Assembly (NCBI GenBank): GCA_027486255.1 | Contig: JAIXPL010000014.1 | Coordinates: 1-42,947, forward strand | From: Comamonadaceae bacterium | GTDB lineage: Bacteria > Pseudomonadota > Gammaproteobacteria > Burkholderiales > Burkholderiaceae_C | Length of the DNA: 42,947 nt | Reading direction: 5' to 3' | Shown: in pieces, positions 10,326 through 19,673 of the stretch | Numbering within the stretch: the stretch's first letter is position 1 | Layout of the letters: every line of letters begins with the position of its first letter | Made by a program: the position numbers and the translations under genes | The notes under the pieces: generated by a model | What the model saw: the letters and a program-made list of their open reading frames with translations, nothing else | Database searches by the model: none | What the model was told of the DNA's origin: nothing

Positions 10326-11183
10326 ATGAAGCTCTGCGGTTTTCCTGTCGGGCTAGACCAGCCCTTCTTTCTGATCGCCGGCACCTGCTCCATCGAGGGG
10401 CTGGAGATGTCGCTGGAGGTCGCCGGCCGGCTCAAGGAGATCTGCGCGCCCCTGGGCATCCCGCTCATCTACAAAGGCTCCTTCGACAAGGCCAACCGCT
10501 CCTCAGGCAACAGCAAGCGCGGCGTGGGCATCGATGCGGGCCTCAAGATCCTCGATGAGGTGCGGCGCCAGCTCCAGCTGCCCATCCTCACCGATGTGCA
10601 CGACCAAACCCAGGTGGCCGAGGTGGCCAGCGTGGTGGACGTGCTGCAGACACCGGCCTTCCTGTGCCGCCAGACCGACTTCATTCGCGCCGTGGCCCAG
10701 AGCGGCAAGCCCGTGAACATCAAAAAGGGGCAGTTCCTTGCGCCCTGGGACATGAAGAACGTGATGGACAAGGCTCGCGATGCCGCCCGCGAGGCAGGCC
10801 TCTCGGAAGATCGGTTTCTGGCCTGCGAGCGCGGGGTGAGCTTTGGCTACAACAACCTCGTGGCCGACATGACGAGCCTGGCTGAGATGCGCAAATCTGG
10901 CGCCCCGGTGGTGTTTGACGTCACCCATTCGGTGCAAAAACCCGGCGGCCTGGGCGCCAGCAGCGGTGGCGCGCGCGACATGGTGCCTGTGCTGGCCCGC
11001 GCAGGGGTGGCAGCCGGTGTGGCAGGCCTCTTCATGGAGACCCACCCGAAACCAGCCGAGGCCTGGTCAGATGGCCCTAACGCCGTGCCACTCAAGCACA
11101 TGCAGGCCCTGCTCGAAACACTTGTGGCCCTGGACCAGGTCAGCAAAAAAAGTGGCTTTCTCGAAGACCACTTCTCGACCTGA
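10326..11183 (+). CDS. kdsA: 3-deoxy-8-phosphooctulonate (KDO-8-P) synthase, metal-dependent type
   Basis: KdsA condenses phosphoenolpyruvate and arabinose 5-phosphate into KDO-8-P for the lipopolysaccharide inner core. The product is 285 residues. [11 protein letters not shown] is the substrate-binding stretch. The metal-independent E. coli enzyme has Asn in the strand near residue 26. Here AGTCSIE carries Cys21 instead, matching the A-G-x-C of metal-dependent KdsA. The other expected ligands are visible in VTHSVQ (His), METHP (Glu) and SDGPN (Asp). It starts 28 bases after the pyrG stop, with a spacer that gives AAGG 6-9 bases ahead of the ATG. Confidence 0.96.
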   Translation: MKLCGFPVGLDQPFFLIAGTCSIEGLEMSLEVAGRLKEICAPLGIPLIYKGSFDKANRSSGNSKRGVGIDAGLKILDEVRRQLQLPILTDVHDQTQVAEVASVVDVLQTPAFLCRQTDFIRAVAQSGKPVNIKKGQFLAPWDMKNVMDKARDAAREAGLSEDRFLACERGVSFGYNNLVADMTSLAEMRKSGAPVVFDVTHSVQKPGGLGASSGGARDMVPVLARAGVAAGVAGLFMETHPKPAEAWSDGPNAVPLKHMQALLETLVALDQVSKKSGFLEDHFST

Positions 11184-11201
11184 TTTTCAGCCTCTTTCCG
11201 C

Positions 11202-12819
<1,618 letters not shown>

Positions 12820-12827
12820 ACCTCACC

Positions 12828-13115
12828 TTGGCATTTGACGTGGGCAAACGCGCACTTGCAGGCCTCTTGATCGGCCTGCTCGTCATCCTGCAGATCCAGA
12901 TCTGGTTCGGCAGGGGGAGCGTTCCCAACGTCCACCAGATGGAAAAAAAGCTGCTCGAGCTGCAGCAGCAGAACCTCGCGGCCCAGGCCGAAAATGACCG
13001 CCTGGCCGCCGAGGTGCGCGACCTCAAGGAAGGCCTGGAAATGGTCGAGGAAAAAGCCCGAACCGATCTGGGCATGGTCAAGCCCAACGAGATCTTCGTG
13101 CAGATCACCAAATGA
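12828..13115 (+). CDS. ftsB: Cell division protein FtsB
   Basis: FtsB is a bitopic inner-membrane divisome protein that forms a coiled coil with FtsL and binds FtsQ. The product is about 95 residues. A short N-terminal cytoplasmic part is followed by one membrane helix (about 9-26, ALAGLLIGLLVILQIQIWFG). A periplasmic coiled coil (about 35-75) rich in Leu, Gln and Glu comes next, then the conserved end KARTDLGMVKPNEIFVQI. The start is taken as TTG 12828, eight bases after the eno stop. GTG 12840 would also leave the membrane helix intact. The position after eno is the standard context. The end overlaps the first of three ATGA units leading to the next gene. Confidence 0.93.
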   Translation: MAFDVGKRALAGLLIGLLVILQIQIWFGRGSVPNVHQMEKKLLELQQQNLAAQAENDRLAAEVRDLKEGLEMVEEKARTDLGMVKPNEIFVQITK

Positions 13116-13133
13116 GCAAATGACCAAATGAGC
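13110..13133 (+). repeat. Three tandem 8-bp units placing ATGA stop/start overlaps
   Basis: AAATGAGC, AAATGACC and AAATGAGC follow each other without spacing. Each unit contains ATGA. The first holds the ftsB stop (TGA 13113-13115) and an ATG (13112) that opens a three-codon ORF. That ORF ends at TGA 13121-13123, overlapping the second ATG (13120). The second ORF ends at TGA 13129-13131, overlapping the ATG (13128) of the next full gene. Confidence 0.9.
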
Positions 13134-13613
13134 AAGGGGCCGCTTGTGGCCGTACTGGGCGCAGGGCGAGAAGCCTTCCTCGGAGCACTCCACCAAGCGC
13201 TTGACAACACACGGGCCCAGGCCGGGGCCGCTCCGCCATCAGGCCTGCAATTGCAGAGCTTTGCCAGCGTGGAAGACACCGTAGGCGCCGACCAGCGCTG
13301 GCTGCTGGCCTGGGAAGTTGATCAGCAGGCCCATACCCAAGAGGCGCTTACCGCCCTTGCACACCACCACGCGCTGCGCCAGGCACTCAATGACCGGGGC
13401 CTGGCCTACCAGGTGCTCAGGGGCTCACAGAGTGAGCGCGTGGCCCATGCCTTGCAAAGTCTGGCCCCCTGCTGGCCAGAACTGGCGGCCCTGTTGCCGC
13501 GCACTGGCCTGGCCTCACGGCGCCCGGGCAGCCTAAGCTGTGACCGTTGCAGCGACCCGGACTGCGAGCACCGCAGCTTCACGCAGCTGATCAAGAACAG
13601 GTCCGGCGACTGA
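13128..13613 (+). CDS. Conserved-looking protein of unknown function downstream of ftsB
   Basis: The product is 161 residues, with no signal peptide or membrane helix. I do not recognise a family. The N-terminal PLVAVLGAGREAFLGALHQAL could be a nucleotide-binding-like strand-loop-helix, but GAGREA is not a true P-loop. The middle is helical and rich in Ala, Gln and His. Near the C-terminus CDRCSDPDCEHRSF has three Cys and a His within 14 residues, a possible metal site. Codon usage with strong third-position GC agrees with its neighbours, so it appears to be a real gene. It begins at the third ATGA unit after ftsB and should be translated by coupling with ftsB. Its TGA is 6 bases before a REP-like hairpin. 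Confidence 0.75.
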   Translation: MSKGPLVAVLGAGREAFLGALHQALDNTRAQAGAAPPSGLQLQSFASVEDTVGADQRWLLAWEVDQQAHTQEALTALAHHHALRQALNDRGLAYQVLRGSQSERVAHALQSLAPCWPELAALLPRTGLASRRPGSLSCDRCSDPDCEHRSFTQLIKNRSGD

Positions 13614-13618
13614 GGTCT

Positions 13619-13641
13619 ATCGCCGAGGGCTCGGCTCCTAC
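13619..13641 (-). repeat. REP-like hairpin, copy 1, overlapping the hslO stop codon
   Basis: On the minus strand the element begins GTAGGAG, continues with a hairpin whose arms are CCGAG and CTCGG, and ends CGAT. GTAGGAG followed by a small imperfect hairpin and CGAT is the layout of Pseudomonas-type REP sequences. The TAG stop of hslO (13640-13638) lies inside GTAGG. Two relatives with a changed stem are at 36928 and 36976. Confidence 0.75.
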
Positions 13642-14618
13642 TGGAGGCCCGAGGACGAAGGCGGCTGGTCGGCCTGCGCAGCGAAAAGCTGCACCGACTC
13701 CACCGCGTCAAAGCCGTACTGCGCGCCGCAGAACTCGCAACCCACATTCACCAGGCCTCGCTCCTCGATGATGGACTGCACTTCGGCCTGGCCCAGGCTG
13801 CGCAGCATGCCGCTGACCCGCTCGCGTGAGCAGCTGCAGGCAAAGCGCGGATGCAGGGGCTCAAAGCGCACCAGCGGCTCCTCCCAGAAAAGGCGGTGCA
13901 GGATGCTGTCGATGTCCAGACCCAGCAACTCCTCGGCTTTGAGGGTGCCAGCCAGCAAGGCAATGCGCTGGTAGTCCTCGTTGCGGCCAATCTGGTCCTC
14001 ATTGGCATCGCGGTCCATCTGGCCTTCGAGGTTCTGGCTGCCCATCACGGGCAGGCGCTGGATCAAGAGACCGGCTGCCATCTGCTCATTGGCCGCCAGC
14101 ACCAGGCGGGTGTCGAGCTGTTCGCTTTGCAGCATGTAGTGTTCCAGCACCTCGCTGAGCTTTTCCAGCTTCTCGTGGCGGTCGCCAAACAGTGGCACTA
14201 CGCCCTGGTAGGGCTGCTGGCCAGGCAAGCGGTCCTTGGGGTCCAGCGTGATGGCGCAACGCCCCAGGTTATTCACATTGACCATTTGGCTGAGCGTGGC
14301 GCCGGCGGGCACGCCCTGGACGCCAGCCGCGCCCAGCGTGGCCGTGGCGCGCAAGCTCAGGTCGGGCTGCACCTCGGCCACGGCCAGCTTGACCGGGCCA
14401 TCACCGGAAATCTGCAGCACCAGCGAGCCATTGAACTTGATGTTGCTCTGCATCAGCGCACCGGCGGCCAGCATCTGGCCGAGCAGCTCGCTGAGTTCGG
14501 GCGGATAACCGCCTGCGGCCCGGCGACGCTGGAGGATCTCCTGCCAGACATCGGTGAGCTGAACCAGCATGCCGCGCACGGGCAGGCCCTCGAAAATGAA
14601 TTTATGCAGTTCTGACAT
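13638..14618 (-). CDS. hslO: Redox-regulated chaperone Hsp33
   Basis: Hsp33 is a holdase activated when oxidative stress oxidises its zinc-bound cysteines. The product is 326 residues, a little longer than E. coli Hsp33 (about 290). The N-terminal domain begins MSELHKFIFEGLPVRGMLVQL, typical of the family, with GPVKLAVAEVQPDLSLRATA in the core fold. The C-terminal redox switch has C-x-C in RFACSCSRERV and C-x-x-C in GCEFCGAQYGF, the four Zn2+ ligands. About 20 extra residues (ending PPSSSGLQ) lie after the switch domain. The stop TAG is supplied by a REP-like repeat, so the tail may have been altered when the repeat arrived. Confidence 0.95.
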   Translation of the reverse strand: MSELHKFIFEGLPVRGMLVQLTDVWQEILQRRRAAGGYPPELSELLGQMLAAGALMQSNIKFNGSLVLQISGDGPVKLAVAEVQPDLSLRATATLGAAGVQGVPAGATLSQMVNVNNLGRCAITLDPKDRLPGQQPYQGVVPLFGDRHEKLEKLSEVLEHYMLQSEQLDTRLVLAANEQMAAGLLIQRLPVMGSQNLEGQMDRDANEDQIGRNEDYQRIALLAGTLKAEELLGLDIDSILHRLFWEEPLVRFEPLHPRFACSCSRERVSGMLRSLGQAEVQSIIEERGLVNVGCEFCGAQYGFDAVESVQLFAAQADQPPSSSGLQ

Positions 14619-14644
14619 GGAAAGCTTCTGGCCGTGCGGCCTCT

Positions 14645-14680
14645 CAAAAACAAAGGCCGGACGCTGGCAAGCGCCCGGCC
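14645..14680 (-). terminator. Terminator of the gamma carbonic anhydrase-like gene
   Basis: On the minus strand GGCCGG-G-CGCT (from 14680) pairs with AGCG-T-CCGGCC (to 14655) around a short loop and is followed by TTTGTTTTTG (14654-14645). It separates the gene ending at 14700 from hslO, which starts at 14618, so hslO needs its own promoter. Confidence 0.75.
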
Positions 14681-14699
14681 GCCAACCCGCCTAAGCGGC

Positions 14700-15224
14700 T
14701 CAGCCGATCTTGCGCAGCCCGGCCCGAAAGCGCCGGGCATTGTCCCGGTAGCCCTGGGCGCTGCGCTGCAGGCCCTCGATCTGCTCGGGCGTGAGTTGGC
14801 GCACGACCTTGGCAGGGCTGCCCAGGATCATGGAGCCATCGGGAAATTCCTTGCCTTCGGTCACCAGCGCGCCCGCGCCCACCAGGCAGTTCTTGCCGAT
14901 GCGGGCGCCGTTGAGCACCACGGCCTGTATACCAATGAGCGAGCCGTCGCCAATGGTGCAGCCGTGCAGCATCACCTGGTGACCCACGGTCACGTTCTCA
15001 CCGATGTTCAGGGGCATGCCCTGGTCGGCGTGCAGCACGCTGCTGTCCTGGATGTTGCTGCCCCGGCCAATGCAGATGGTGTCGGTGTCGCCGCGCACCA
15101 CCGCGCCAAACCAGACGCTGGCGTTTTCCTCGAGCGTGACGCGGCCGATCACCTGGGCGCTGTCAGCCACCCAGGCACTGTCGTGGACTTGCGGGGTGTC
15201 GGCATCGAGTTGGTAGAGGGCCAT
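14700..15224 (-). CDS. Gamma carbonic anhydrase family protein (left-handed beta helix)
   Basis: The product is 174 residues built from hexapeptide repeats, e.g. SVWFGAVVRGD, NIQDSSVLHADQG, VTVGHQVMLHGCTIGD and LVGAGALVTEG. The metal-binding histidines of gamma carbonic anhydrases are in place: one in SSVLHAD and two in VGHQVMLHG. The C-terminus YRDNARRFRAGLRKIG is the packing helix. Members (YrdA/CaiE-like) bind zinc or iron as trimers; some have CO2 hydration activity and many have no proven activity. An upstream frame extends to 15629 but lacks family similarity; ATG 15224 starts the hexapeptide fold. A TACAAT hexamer on the minus strand (15263-15258) is a possible -10 with a short leader. 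Confidence 0.9.
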   Translation of the reverse strand: MALYQLDADTPQVHDSAWVADSAQVIGRVTLEENASVWFGAVVRGDTDTICIGRGSNIQDSSVLHADQGMPLNIGENVTVGHQVMLHGCTIGDGSLIGIQAVVLNGARIGKNCLVGAGALVTEGKEFPDGSMILGSPAKVVRQLTPEQIEGLQRSAQGYRDNARRFRAGLRKIG

Positions 15225-15297
15225 GGTCCGAAGGAGCTGGGTGTGAAGTAACTTCGGATTGTAGGGAGGGCCAGCTGCCCTCGGCGCATGCCCTGGG

Positions 15298-15303
15298 GAT
15301 AAT
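15298..15303 (+). promoter_or_regulatory. -10 hexamer of the DUF455 gene, leaderless arrangement
   Basis: GATAAT is followed by six bases (CGGCCC) and then ATG 15310. There is no Shine-Dalgarno. The spacing places the +1 base on the A of ATG. Confidence 0.6.
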
Positions 15304-15309
15304 CGGCCC

Positions 15310-16113
15310 ATGCCCTGCCTGCGCCGCACCGCCCTGGACCTGATCCGCCTGACCGACCCGCATGCCAAGGCCCGCGCCGTGCGCGCCCTGCCCCTGGCGC
15401 CCGAGGCCCTGCGCGAGGCCGGCTGGACACTCGGGCAAGACCAGGCCCTGGTCGAACCCGAAGGCGTGCCCGGCCGCGCCGAGCGGCCGCTGCTGCTGCC
15501 GGCGCGCGAGGTGCCGCAGCGCTCGGTGGGCACGCCCGAGGGCCATGCCGGTCTCATCCATTCACTGGCCCACATTGAATGCAATGCGGTCGACCTCGCG
15601 CTCGATGCCATTTGGCGCTTCCCAGGCATGCCCGCCGGCTTCTACACCGACTGGTGGCGCGTGGCCCATGAGGAGGCCCTGCACTTTGAGCTGCTGGCCG
15701 AGCATCTGCATCGCCTGGGCCACGCCTACGGCGACTTCACGGCCCACGAGGGCCTGTGGCACATGGCAAACAAGACCCGAGACGACGTGCTGGCACGCAT
15801 GGCCATCGTGCCGCGCACGCTGGAGGCGCGCGGGCTCGACGCCTCGCCGGCCGTGCAGCGCAAGCTGGTCTCGGTGGGTGACCACCGCGGCGGCGAGATC
15901 CTGGACACCATCCTGCGTGACGAGATTGGGCACGTGGCCATCGGCAACCACTGGTTCCGCTGGCTCTGTCAGCAGCGTGGGCTGGAGCCGGTGGCGCACT
16001 ACGAGGCACTGGCGCTGCAGTATGGGGCGCCACGCCTGAAGGGCCCCTTCAACCTGCCCGCCCGCCGGGCGGCCGGTTTCGAGGACGCTGAGCTGGCCCT
16101 GCTGGGCCGCTGA
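15310..16113 (+). CDS. DUF455 ferritin-like domain protein
   Basis: The product is 267 residues and belongs to the DUF455 ferritin-like group. Helical segments carry the carboxylate/histidine pattern expected of a di-iron four-helix bundle: SLAHIECNAVDLALDA (E-C-N and H), WWRVAHEEALHFELLAEHL (H-E-E..H) and RDEIGHVAIGNHWFRWL (D-E-x-x-H). The reaction is not known to me; related bundles are oxidases, hydroxylases or tRNA-modifying enzymes of the MiaE type, to which DUF455 is sometimes compared. It is cytoplasmic, with no signal peptide. The gene is divergent from the gamma carbonic anhydrase gene and is not in an operon, since the next gene follows 194 bases later behind its own ribosome-binding site. 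Confidence 0.88.
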   Translation: MPCLRRTALDLIRLTDPHAKARAVRALPLAPEALREAGWTLGQDQALVEPEGVPGRAERPLLLPAREVPQRSVGTPEGHAGLIHSLAHIECNAVDLALDAIWRFPGMPAGFYTDWWRVAHEEALHFELLAEHLHRLGHAYGDFTAHEGLWHMANKTRDDVLARMAIVPRTLEARGLDASPAVQRKLVSVGDHRGGEILDTILRDEIGHVAIGNHWFRWLCQQRGLEPVAHYEALALQYGAPRLKGPFNLPARRAAGFEDAELALLGR

Positions 16114-16307
16114 GCTGCGCCGCACAGCCAGGGACAAGTTCCGCACGCCCTGCCCGACAGGGCCCACAAGCCGTGCAGGGCGCGTCTGAAAACCAAGGTC
16201 TGGCAACGGCTCCGCTTGCCCGCGGGCATCGGCGCACCTTAAGCTGACTTTGTACTGCGCCTTCGCGGTCCGCTGCCTGCCGACCCACGCCACAGGAGCC
16301 TCGCCCC
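16114..16307. other. Intergenic region before the cyclopropane synthase-like gene
   Basis: This 194-base gap holds a short stem (GCCCTG 16147-16152 with CAGGGC 16158-16163) without a T-run, which may slow polymerase after the DUF455 gene. An AGGAG Shine-Dalgarno lies about 8 bases before ATG 16308. I could not pick a promoter with confidence and see no coding potential. Confidence 0.5.
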
Positions 16308-17576
16308 ATGCTGATGCGCCCTTCGCTCATGCGCTCCACCCCGGCTGCACTGCTGCCCTCGGCCGTGCAGCTGCGCCTGCCCAGCGGCCAGACCCTGGGC
16401 CGCGAGGAAGCGCCGGTGCGCCTGTCGCTGGCGCAATGGGCCTGCTTGGCCCGGCTCAAGTCCGGTCAGGTGGGGGGCCTGGCCGAGGACTACGTGGAAG
16501 GCCGCTTGGGGCTGGAAGGGCGCATGCGCGACATCATGGGAGCCGTGCTGCACCTGCTCCCGGGCAACCCGGTGGACAAGGGCACGGGCTGGTGGATGCC
16601 GCTGTGGGCACGTGCGCGCTCTCTCAGAGCGCACTCCCCTGGCCGGGACGCGGCACAAATCCAGTTCCACTACGACGTCTCGGATGCCTTCTACGCCCTC
16701 TGGCTGGATCCACGGCGGGTCTACTCCTGCGCTTACTACCCCAGCGAAGGCATGAGCCTGGCCGCGGCGCAGGAGGCCAAGCTTGAGCACATTTGCCGCA
16801 AGCTGATGCTCAGGCCCGGTGAGCGATTCCTGGACATTGGCGCAGGCTGGGGCGGGCTGCTGCTCTGGGCGGCCGAGCACCACGGCGTAGACGCCACCGG
16901 CATCACGATCTCGCGCCACCAGCATGCGCATGTCAGCCGGCTGATCGATCAAAAAGGCCTGCACAAGCGCGTGCGCATCGAGTTGCGGGACTACCGCGAG
17001 CTCGATGAATCACAGCCTTTCGACAAAATCTCCTCCGTGGGCATGTTCGAGCACGTCGGCCAGGCCCGCATGCCCGCCTACTTCGGAAAAATTCAGCGCC
17101 TGCTCAAGCCCGGAGGCCTGGTCATGAACCATGGCATCACCTCGGGCAGCACGCGCAACCGGGAGCTGGGCTCGGGCATGGGCCAGTTCATCGAGCGGTA
17201 CATCTTCCCCGGCGGCGAACTGCTGCACGTGGCCACCGTGCTCACCGACATGGCCGAGGCCGGGCTGGAGATGGTGGACACCGAGAACCTGCGGCCCCAC
17301 TACGCGCGCACGCTCTGGGCCTGGTCCGACGCCCTGGAGGCGCGCCTGGACGAGGCCAGGCGCGTGCTGGCCGCCGAGGCCGGCTCCGTTCGGGCCGAGA
17401 AGATCCTGCGCGCCTATCGGCTCTACCTGGCCGGCAGTGCCATGAGCTTCGAGCAGGGCTGGATCGCGCTGCACCAGATGCTGGCCACCCGCCCCTCAGG
17501 CCAGGTGCAGGGCGGGGATATGCGCGGCAGCCAGTCGGTGTACCCCTTCAGGCGCGACTATATGTACCCACCCTAG
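16308..17576 (+). CDS. cfa: Cyclopropane fatty-acyl-phospholipid synthase-like methyltransferase
   Basis: The family transfers a methylene from S-adenosylmethionine to double bonds of membrane phospholipid acyl chains. The product is 422 residues. The N-terminal ~110 residues are the lipid-binding part. The catalytic domain begins with IQFHYDVSDAFYALWLDPRRVYSCAYYP, typical of CFA synthases. The SAM site is FLDIGAGWGGLLLWAAEHHG, followed by ISSVGMFEHVGQARMPAYF, the conserved V-x-M-x-E-H-V segment. The C-terminus has the NLRPHYARTLWAW motif. It is an AGGAG-led gene and the only member of its transcription unit. Its TAG stop overlaps the convergent xerD stop inside CTAG. A methyltransferase acting on another lipid cannot be excluded. 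Confidence 0.88.
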   Translation: MLMRPSLMRSTPAALLPSAVQLRLPSGQTLGREEAPVRLSLAQWACLARLKSGQVGGLAEDYVEGRLGLEGRMRDIMGAVLHLLPGNPVDKGTGWWMPLWARARSLRAHSPGRDAAQIQFHYDVSDAFYALWLDPRRVYSCAYYPSEGMSLAAAQEAKLEHICRKLMLRPGERFLDIGAGWGGLLLWAAEHHGVDATGITISRHQHAHVSRLIDQKGLHKRVRIELRDYRELDESQPFDKISSVGMFEHVGQARMPAYFGKIQRLLKPGGLVMNHGITSGSTRNRELGSGMGQFIERYIFPGGELLHVATVLTDMAEAGLEMVDTENLRPHYARTLWAWSDALEARLDEARRVLAAEAGSVRAEKILRAYRLYLAGSAMSFEQGWIALHQMLATRPSGQVQGGDMRGSQSVYPFRRDYMYPP

Positions 17577-18469
17577 CTGCCGCGCGGATGGTGCGCGGCA
17601 TGCAGGGTCTTGAGCCGTTCACGCGCCACGTGGGTGTAGATGGTGGTGGTCGAAATATCGGCATGACCCAGCAGCATCTGCACCGCCCGCAAATCAGCAC
17701 CGTGGTTGAGCAGGTGCGTGGCAAAAGCATGGCGCAGGGTGTGCGGCGACAGCGGCGCGTTGATGCCGGCCTGCTGCGCATACTTCTTGACCAGCATCCA
17801 GAACATCACGCGGCTCATGGCCTGGCCTCTGCCGGTCACGAACAAGTCGTCCGAACCCCGGCCCGCGAGGATGGCGGGGCGCCCGTCCTCCAGGTAGGCC
17901 TGCAGGTGCTCGCGCGCCACCGCGCCAAAGGGCACCATCCGCTCTTTTTCGCCCTTGCCCATGATGCGCAGCACGCCCTCATTCAAGCCCAGGCGGAAGG
18001 TCTTGAGCGTGACCAGTTCGCTCACCCGCAGGCCGCTGGCGTAGAGCAGCTCCAGCATGGCCTTGTCGCGCAGACCCAGGGGGGTGGCCAGATCGGGGGC
18101 GGTCAGCAGCGCATCAACCTGCGCCTCGCTCAGCGATTTGGGCACACGCAGGGCCTGTCGGGCCGATTGCAGCTTGAGCGTGGGGTCGGCCTGGATGCGT
18201 CCCTCGCGCAGGGCCCAGCGGAAGTAGCGCTTGAACACCGTCAGGCGCCGGTTAGAGGTGCTGGCCTTGCTGGCGGCATGGCAGTGGGCGAAGTAGCCGT
18301 GCAGGTCCGCCTCGGTGCAGGCATCCAGCGGCCGCGGCGTGGCCTGGCTGGCCAGCCAGCGGGCATACAGGGCCAGATCGCGCCGGTAGGCCGCCAGGGT
18401 GTTGGCAGACAGCCCCTCTTCTAACCAGAGGGCGTCGATGAAAGCGTCTATGCCGGCGGGGGGGTGCAT
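17573..18469 (-). CDS. xerD: Tyrosine recombinase XerD
   Basis: XerD with XerC resolves chromosome dimers at dif. The product is 298 residues. The N-terminal SAM-like core-binding domain (about 1-95) has LWLEEGLSANTLAAYRRDL. The catalytic domain shows the full set: Arg in LLYASGLRVSELV, Lys in GKGEKER, H-x-x-R in SPHTLRHAFATHLL, His in GHADISTTTIYTHV, and Tyr in the same motif. Length and the xerD-type N-terminus favour XerD over a mobile-element integrase, and no att-like repeats flank it. The ATG 18469 lies six bases after a TATGGT hexamer, a weak leaderless candidate. The end is convergent with the cyclopropane synthase-like gene. Confidence 0.93.
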   Translation of the reverse strand: MHPPAGIDAFIDALWLEEGLSANTLAAYRRDLALYARWLASQATPRPLDACTEADLHGYFAHCHAASKASTSNRRLTVFKRYFRWALREGRIQADPTLKLQSARQALRVPKSLSEAQVDALLTAPDLATPLGLRDKAMLELLYASGLRVSELVTLKTFRLGLNEGVLRIMGKGEKERMVPFGAVAREHLQAYLEDGRPAILAGRGSDDLFVTGRGQAMSRVMFWMLVKKYAQQAGINAPLSPHTLRHAFATHLLNHGADLRAVQMLLGHADISTTTIYTHVARERLKTLHAAHHPRGS

Positions 18470-18475
18470 GCGCGA

Positions 18476-18481
18476 ACCATA
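18476..18481 (-). promoter_or_regulatory. Possible -10 hexamer of xerD
   Basis: TATGGT on the minus strand is six bases before the xerD ATG. It matches four of six consensus positions and no Shine-Dalgarno is visible. It is included only because of the exact spacing shared with stronger cases. Confidence 0.3.
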
Positions 18482-18496
18482 GCAAAAAGCGCCATG

Positions 18497-18527
18497 AAAA
18501 AAGCCGCCGCGGCAGGCCGGGGCGGCT
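18497..18527 (-). terminator. Terminator of the Bug/TctC gene
   Basis: On the minus strand AGCCGCC (18527-18521) and GGCGGCT (18508-18502) pair, with the intervening CCGG/GC segment as loop, followed by a run of T to 18497. It ends transcription of the solute-binding protein gene before xerD. Confidence 0.85.
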
Positions 18528-18546
18528 TTATAGGGGCTACTCGGGC

Positions 18547-19524
18547 TTAGTCGAGCTTGAGTTTGGCGCTGTCCACCACCTTCTTGTAGACCTCGAACTC
18601 GGCCTTCATCTGCTCGGCAAACTGCTCGGGCGTGTTGGCCACGATCAGAGAGCCAGTGTCCTCAATGCGCTTGCGCACGGCCGGGTCTTCCAGGGCCTTG
18701 CGGGTGCCGGCGCTGATCTTGTCGATGACTTCCTTAGACAGGCCCTTGGGACCAAGAATGCCGTAGTAGGCCATGCGGTTGACCGGCTCCAGCCCCACCT
18801 CCTTGAAGGTAGGCACGTTGGGCAGCACAGCCAGGCGCTGGGGTGCGGCCACCACGATGGGCACCAGGCGGCCTTGCTGGATAAAAGGCAGCGCCGAGGG
18901 CAGGTTGTCAAAAATGATCTGCACCTGGCCAGCCACGGTGTCGTTCAGGGCCGGGCCAGCGCCGCGGTAGGGAATGTGGGTGATGAAGGTGCCGGTCAGG
19001 CTCTTGAAGAGCTCGGTCTGCAGGTGGCCGATGCCGCCCGTGCCGGACGAGGAGTACGAGTACTTGCCGGGGTTGCGCTTGATCTCGGCGAGGAACTCCT
19101 TGTAGTTCTTGGCCGGAAAGCTCGGGTGCACGGCAATGATGTTGGGCGTGGCCGCGATGTTGATGATGGGCGTGAAATCGGTGGCGACGTTGTAGGGGAT
19201 CTTGGGGTTGATGGCCGGATTGGCGGCGGTGGTAGACACCGTGGCCATGCCCAGCGAATAGCCATCGGGGGCGGACTTGGCCGTCTCGTTGGCGCCGACC
19301 ACACCGCCACCGCCAGCGCGGTTTTCCACCACCACACTCTGTCCCAAGACCTTGCCCAGGGGCTCGGCAATGGTGCGGGCGATGATGTCGGTGGTGCCAC
19401 CCGGGGCAAAGGGCACCACCAGCTTGACAGTTTTATTGGGGTAGGCCTGGGCCCAGGCAGCACCGGTGGCAAGGCTGAGGGCCGTGCAAGCCACTGCAGG
19501 CAGCAGGAAAGAGCGACGAAGCAT
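18547..19524 (-). CDS. Bug-family (TctC-like) periplasmic solute-binding protein
   Basis: The product is 325 residues. A signal peptide [19 protein letters not shown]...AWAQA cleaves after about residue 26. The mature protein begins [23 protein letters not shown], the diagnostic start of Bug proteins (P-F-x-x-G-G-x-x-D). It continues with [14 protein letters not shown] and [16 protein letters not shown], followed by the [14 protein letters not shown] and [19 protein letters not shown] ligand-loop motifs. These proteins bind carboxylates or other small organic acids for tripartite tricarboxylate transporters. No TctA or TctB membrane gene is near, so it is an orphan receptor, as is usual in Burkholderiales, where such genes are numerous. 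The start ATG 19524 follows an AAAGGATT ribosome-binding site. Confidence 0.93.
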   Translation of the reverse strand: MLRRSFLLPAVACTALSLATGAAWAQAYPNKTVKLVVPFAPGGTTDIIARTIAEPLGKVLGQSVVVENRAGGGGVVGANETAKSAPDGYSLGMATVSTTAANPAINPKIPYNVATDFTPIINIAATPNIIAVHPSFPAKNYKEFLAEIKRNPGKYSYSSSGTGGIGHLQTELFKSLTGTFITHIPYRGAGPALNDTVAGQVQIIFDNLPSALPFIQQGRLVPIVVAAPQRLAVLPNVPTFKEVGLEPVNRMAYYGILGPKGLSKEVIDKISAGTRKALEDPAVRKRIEDTGSLIVANTPEQFAEQMKAEFEVYKKVVDSAKLKLD

Positions 19525-19673
19525 GTGCGAATCCTTTGTATTGAAAGAAGGTCGGAGCCCGATAGGCCCACGCCGGCACCCGTTGGCCGGCACAAACCGA
19601 ATCGTAGTGCAGCCGCGAAGGGCCAGGGGCTGGGTAAAACCCAGAGGCCCCATGGCTCAGCGGTTATTCTCAG

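Noticed and set aside
17573-18469. xerD considered as an integrase of a mobile element
   Set aside because: Length and motifs fit chromosomal XerD. There are no flanking direct repeats, tRNA or phage genes.
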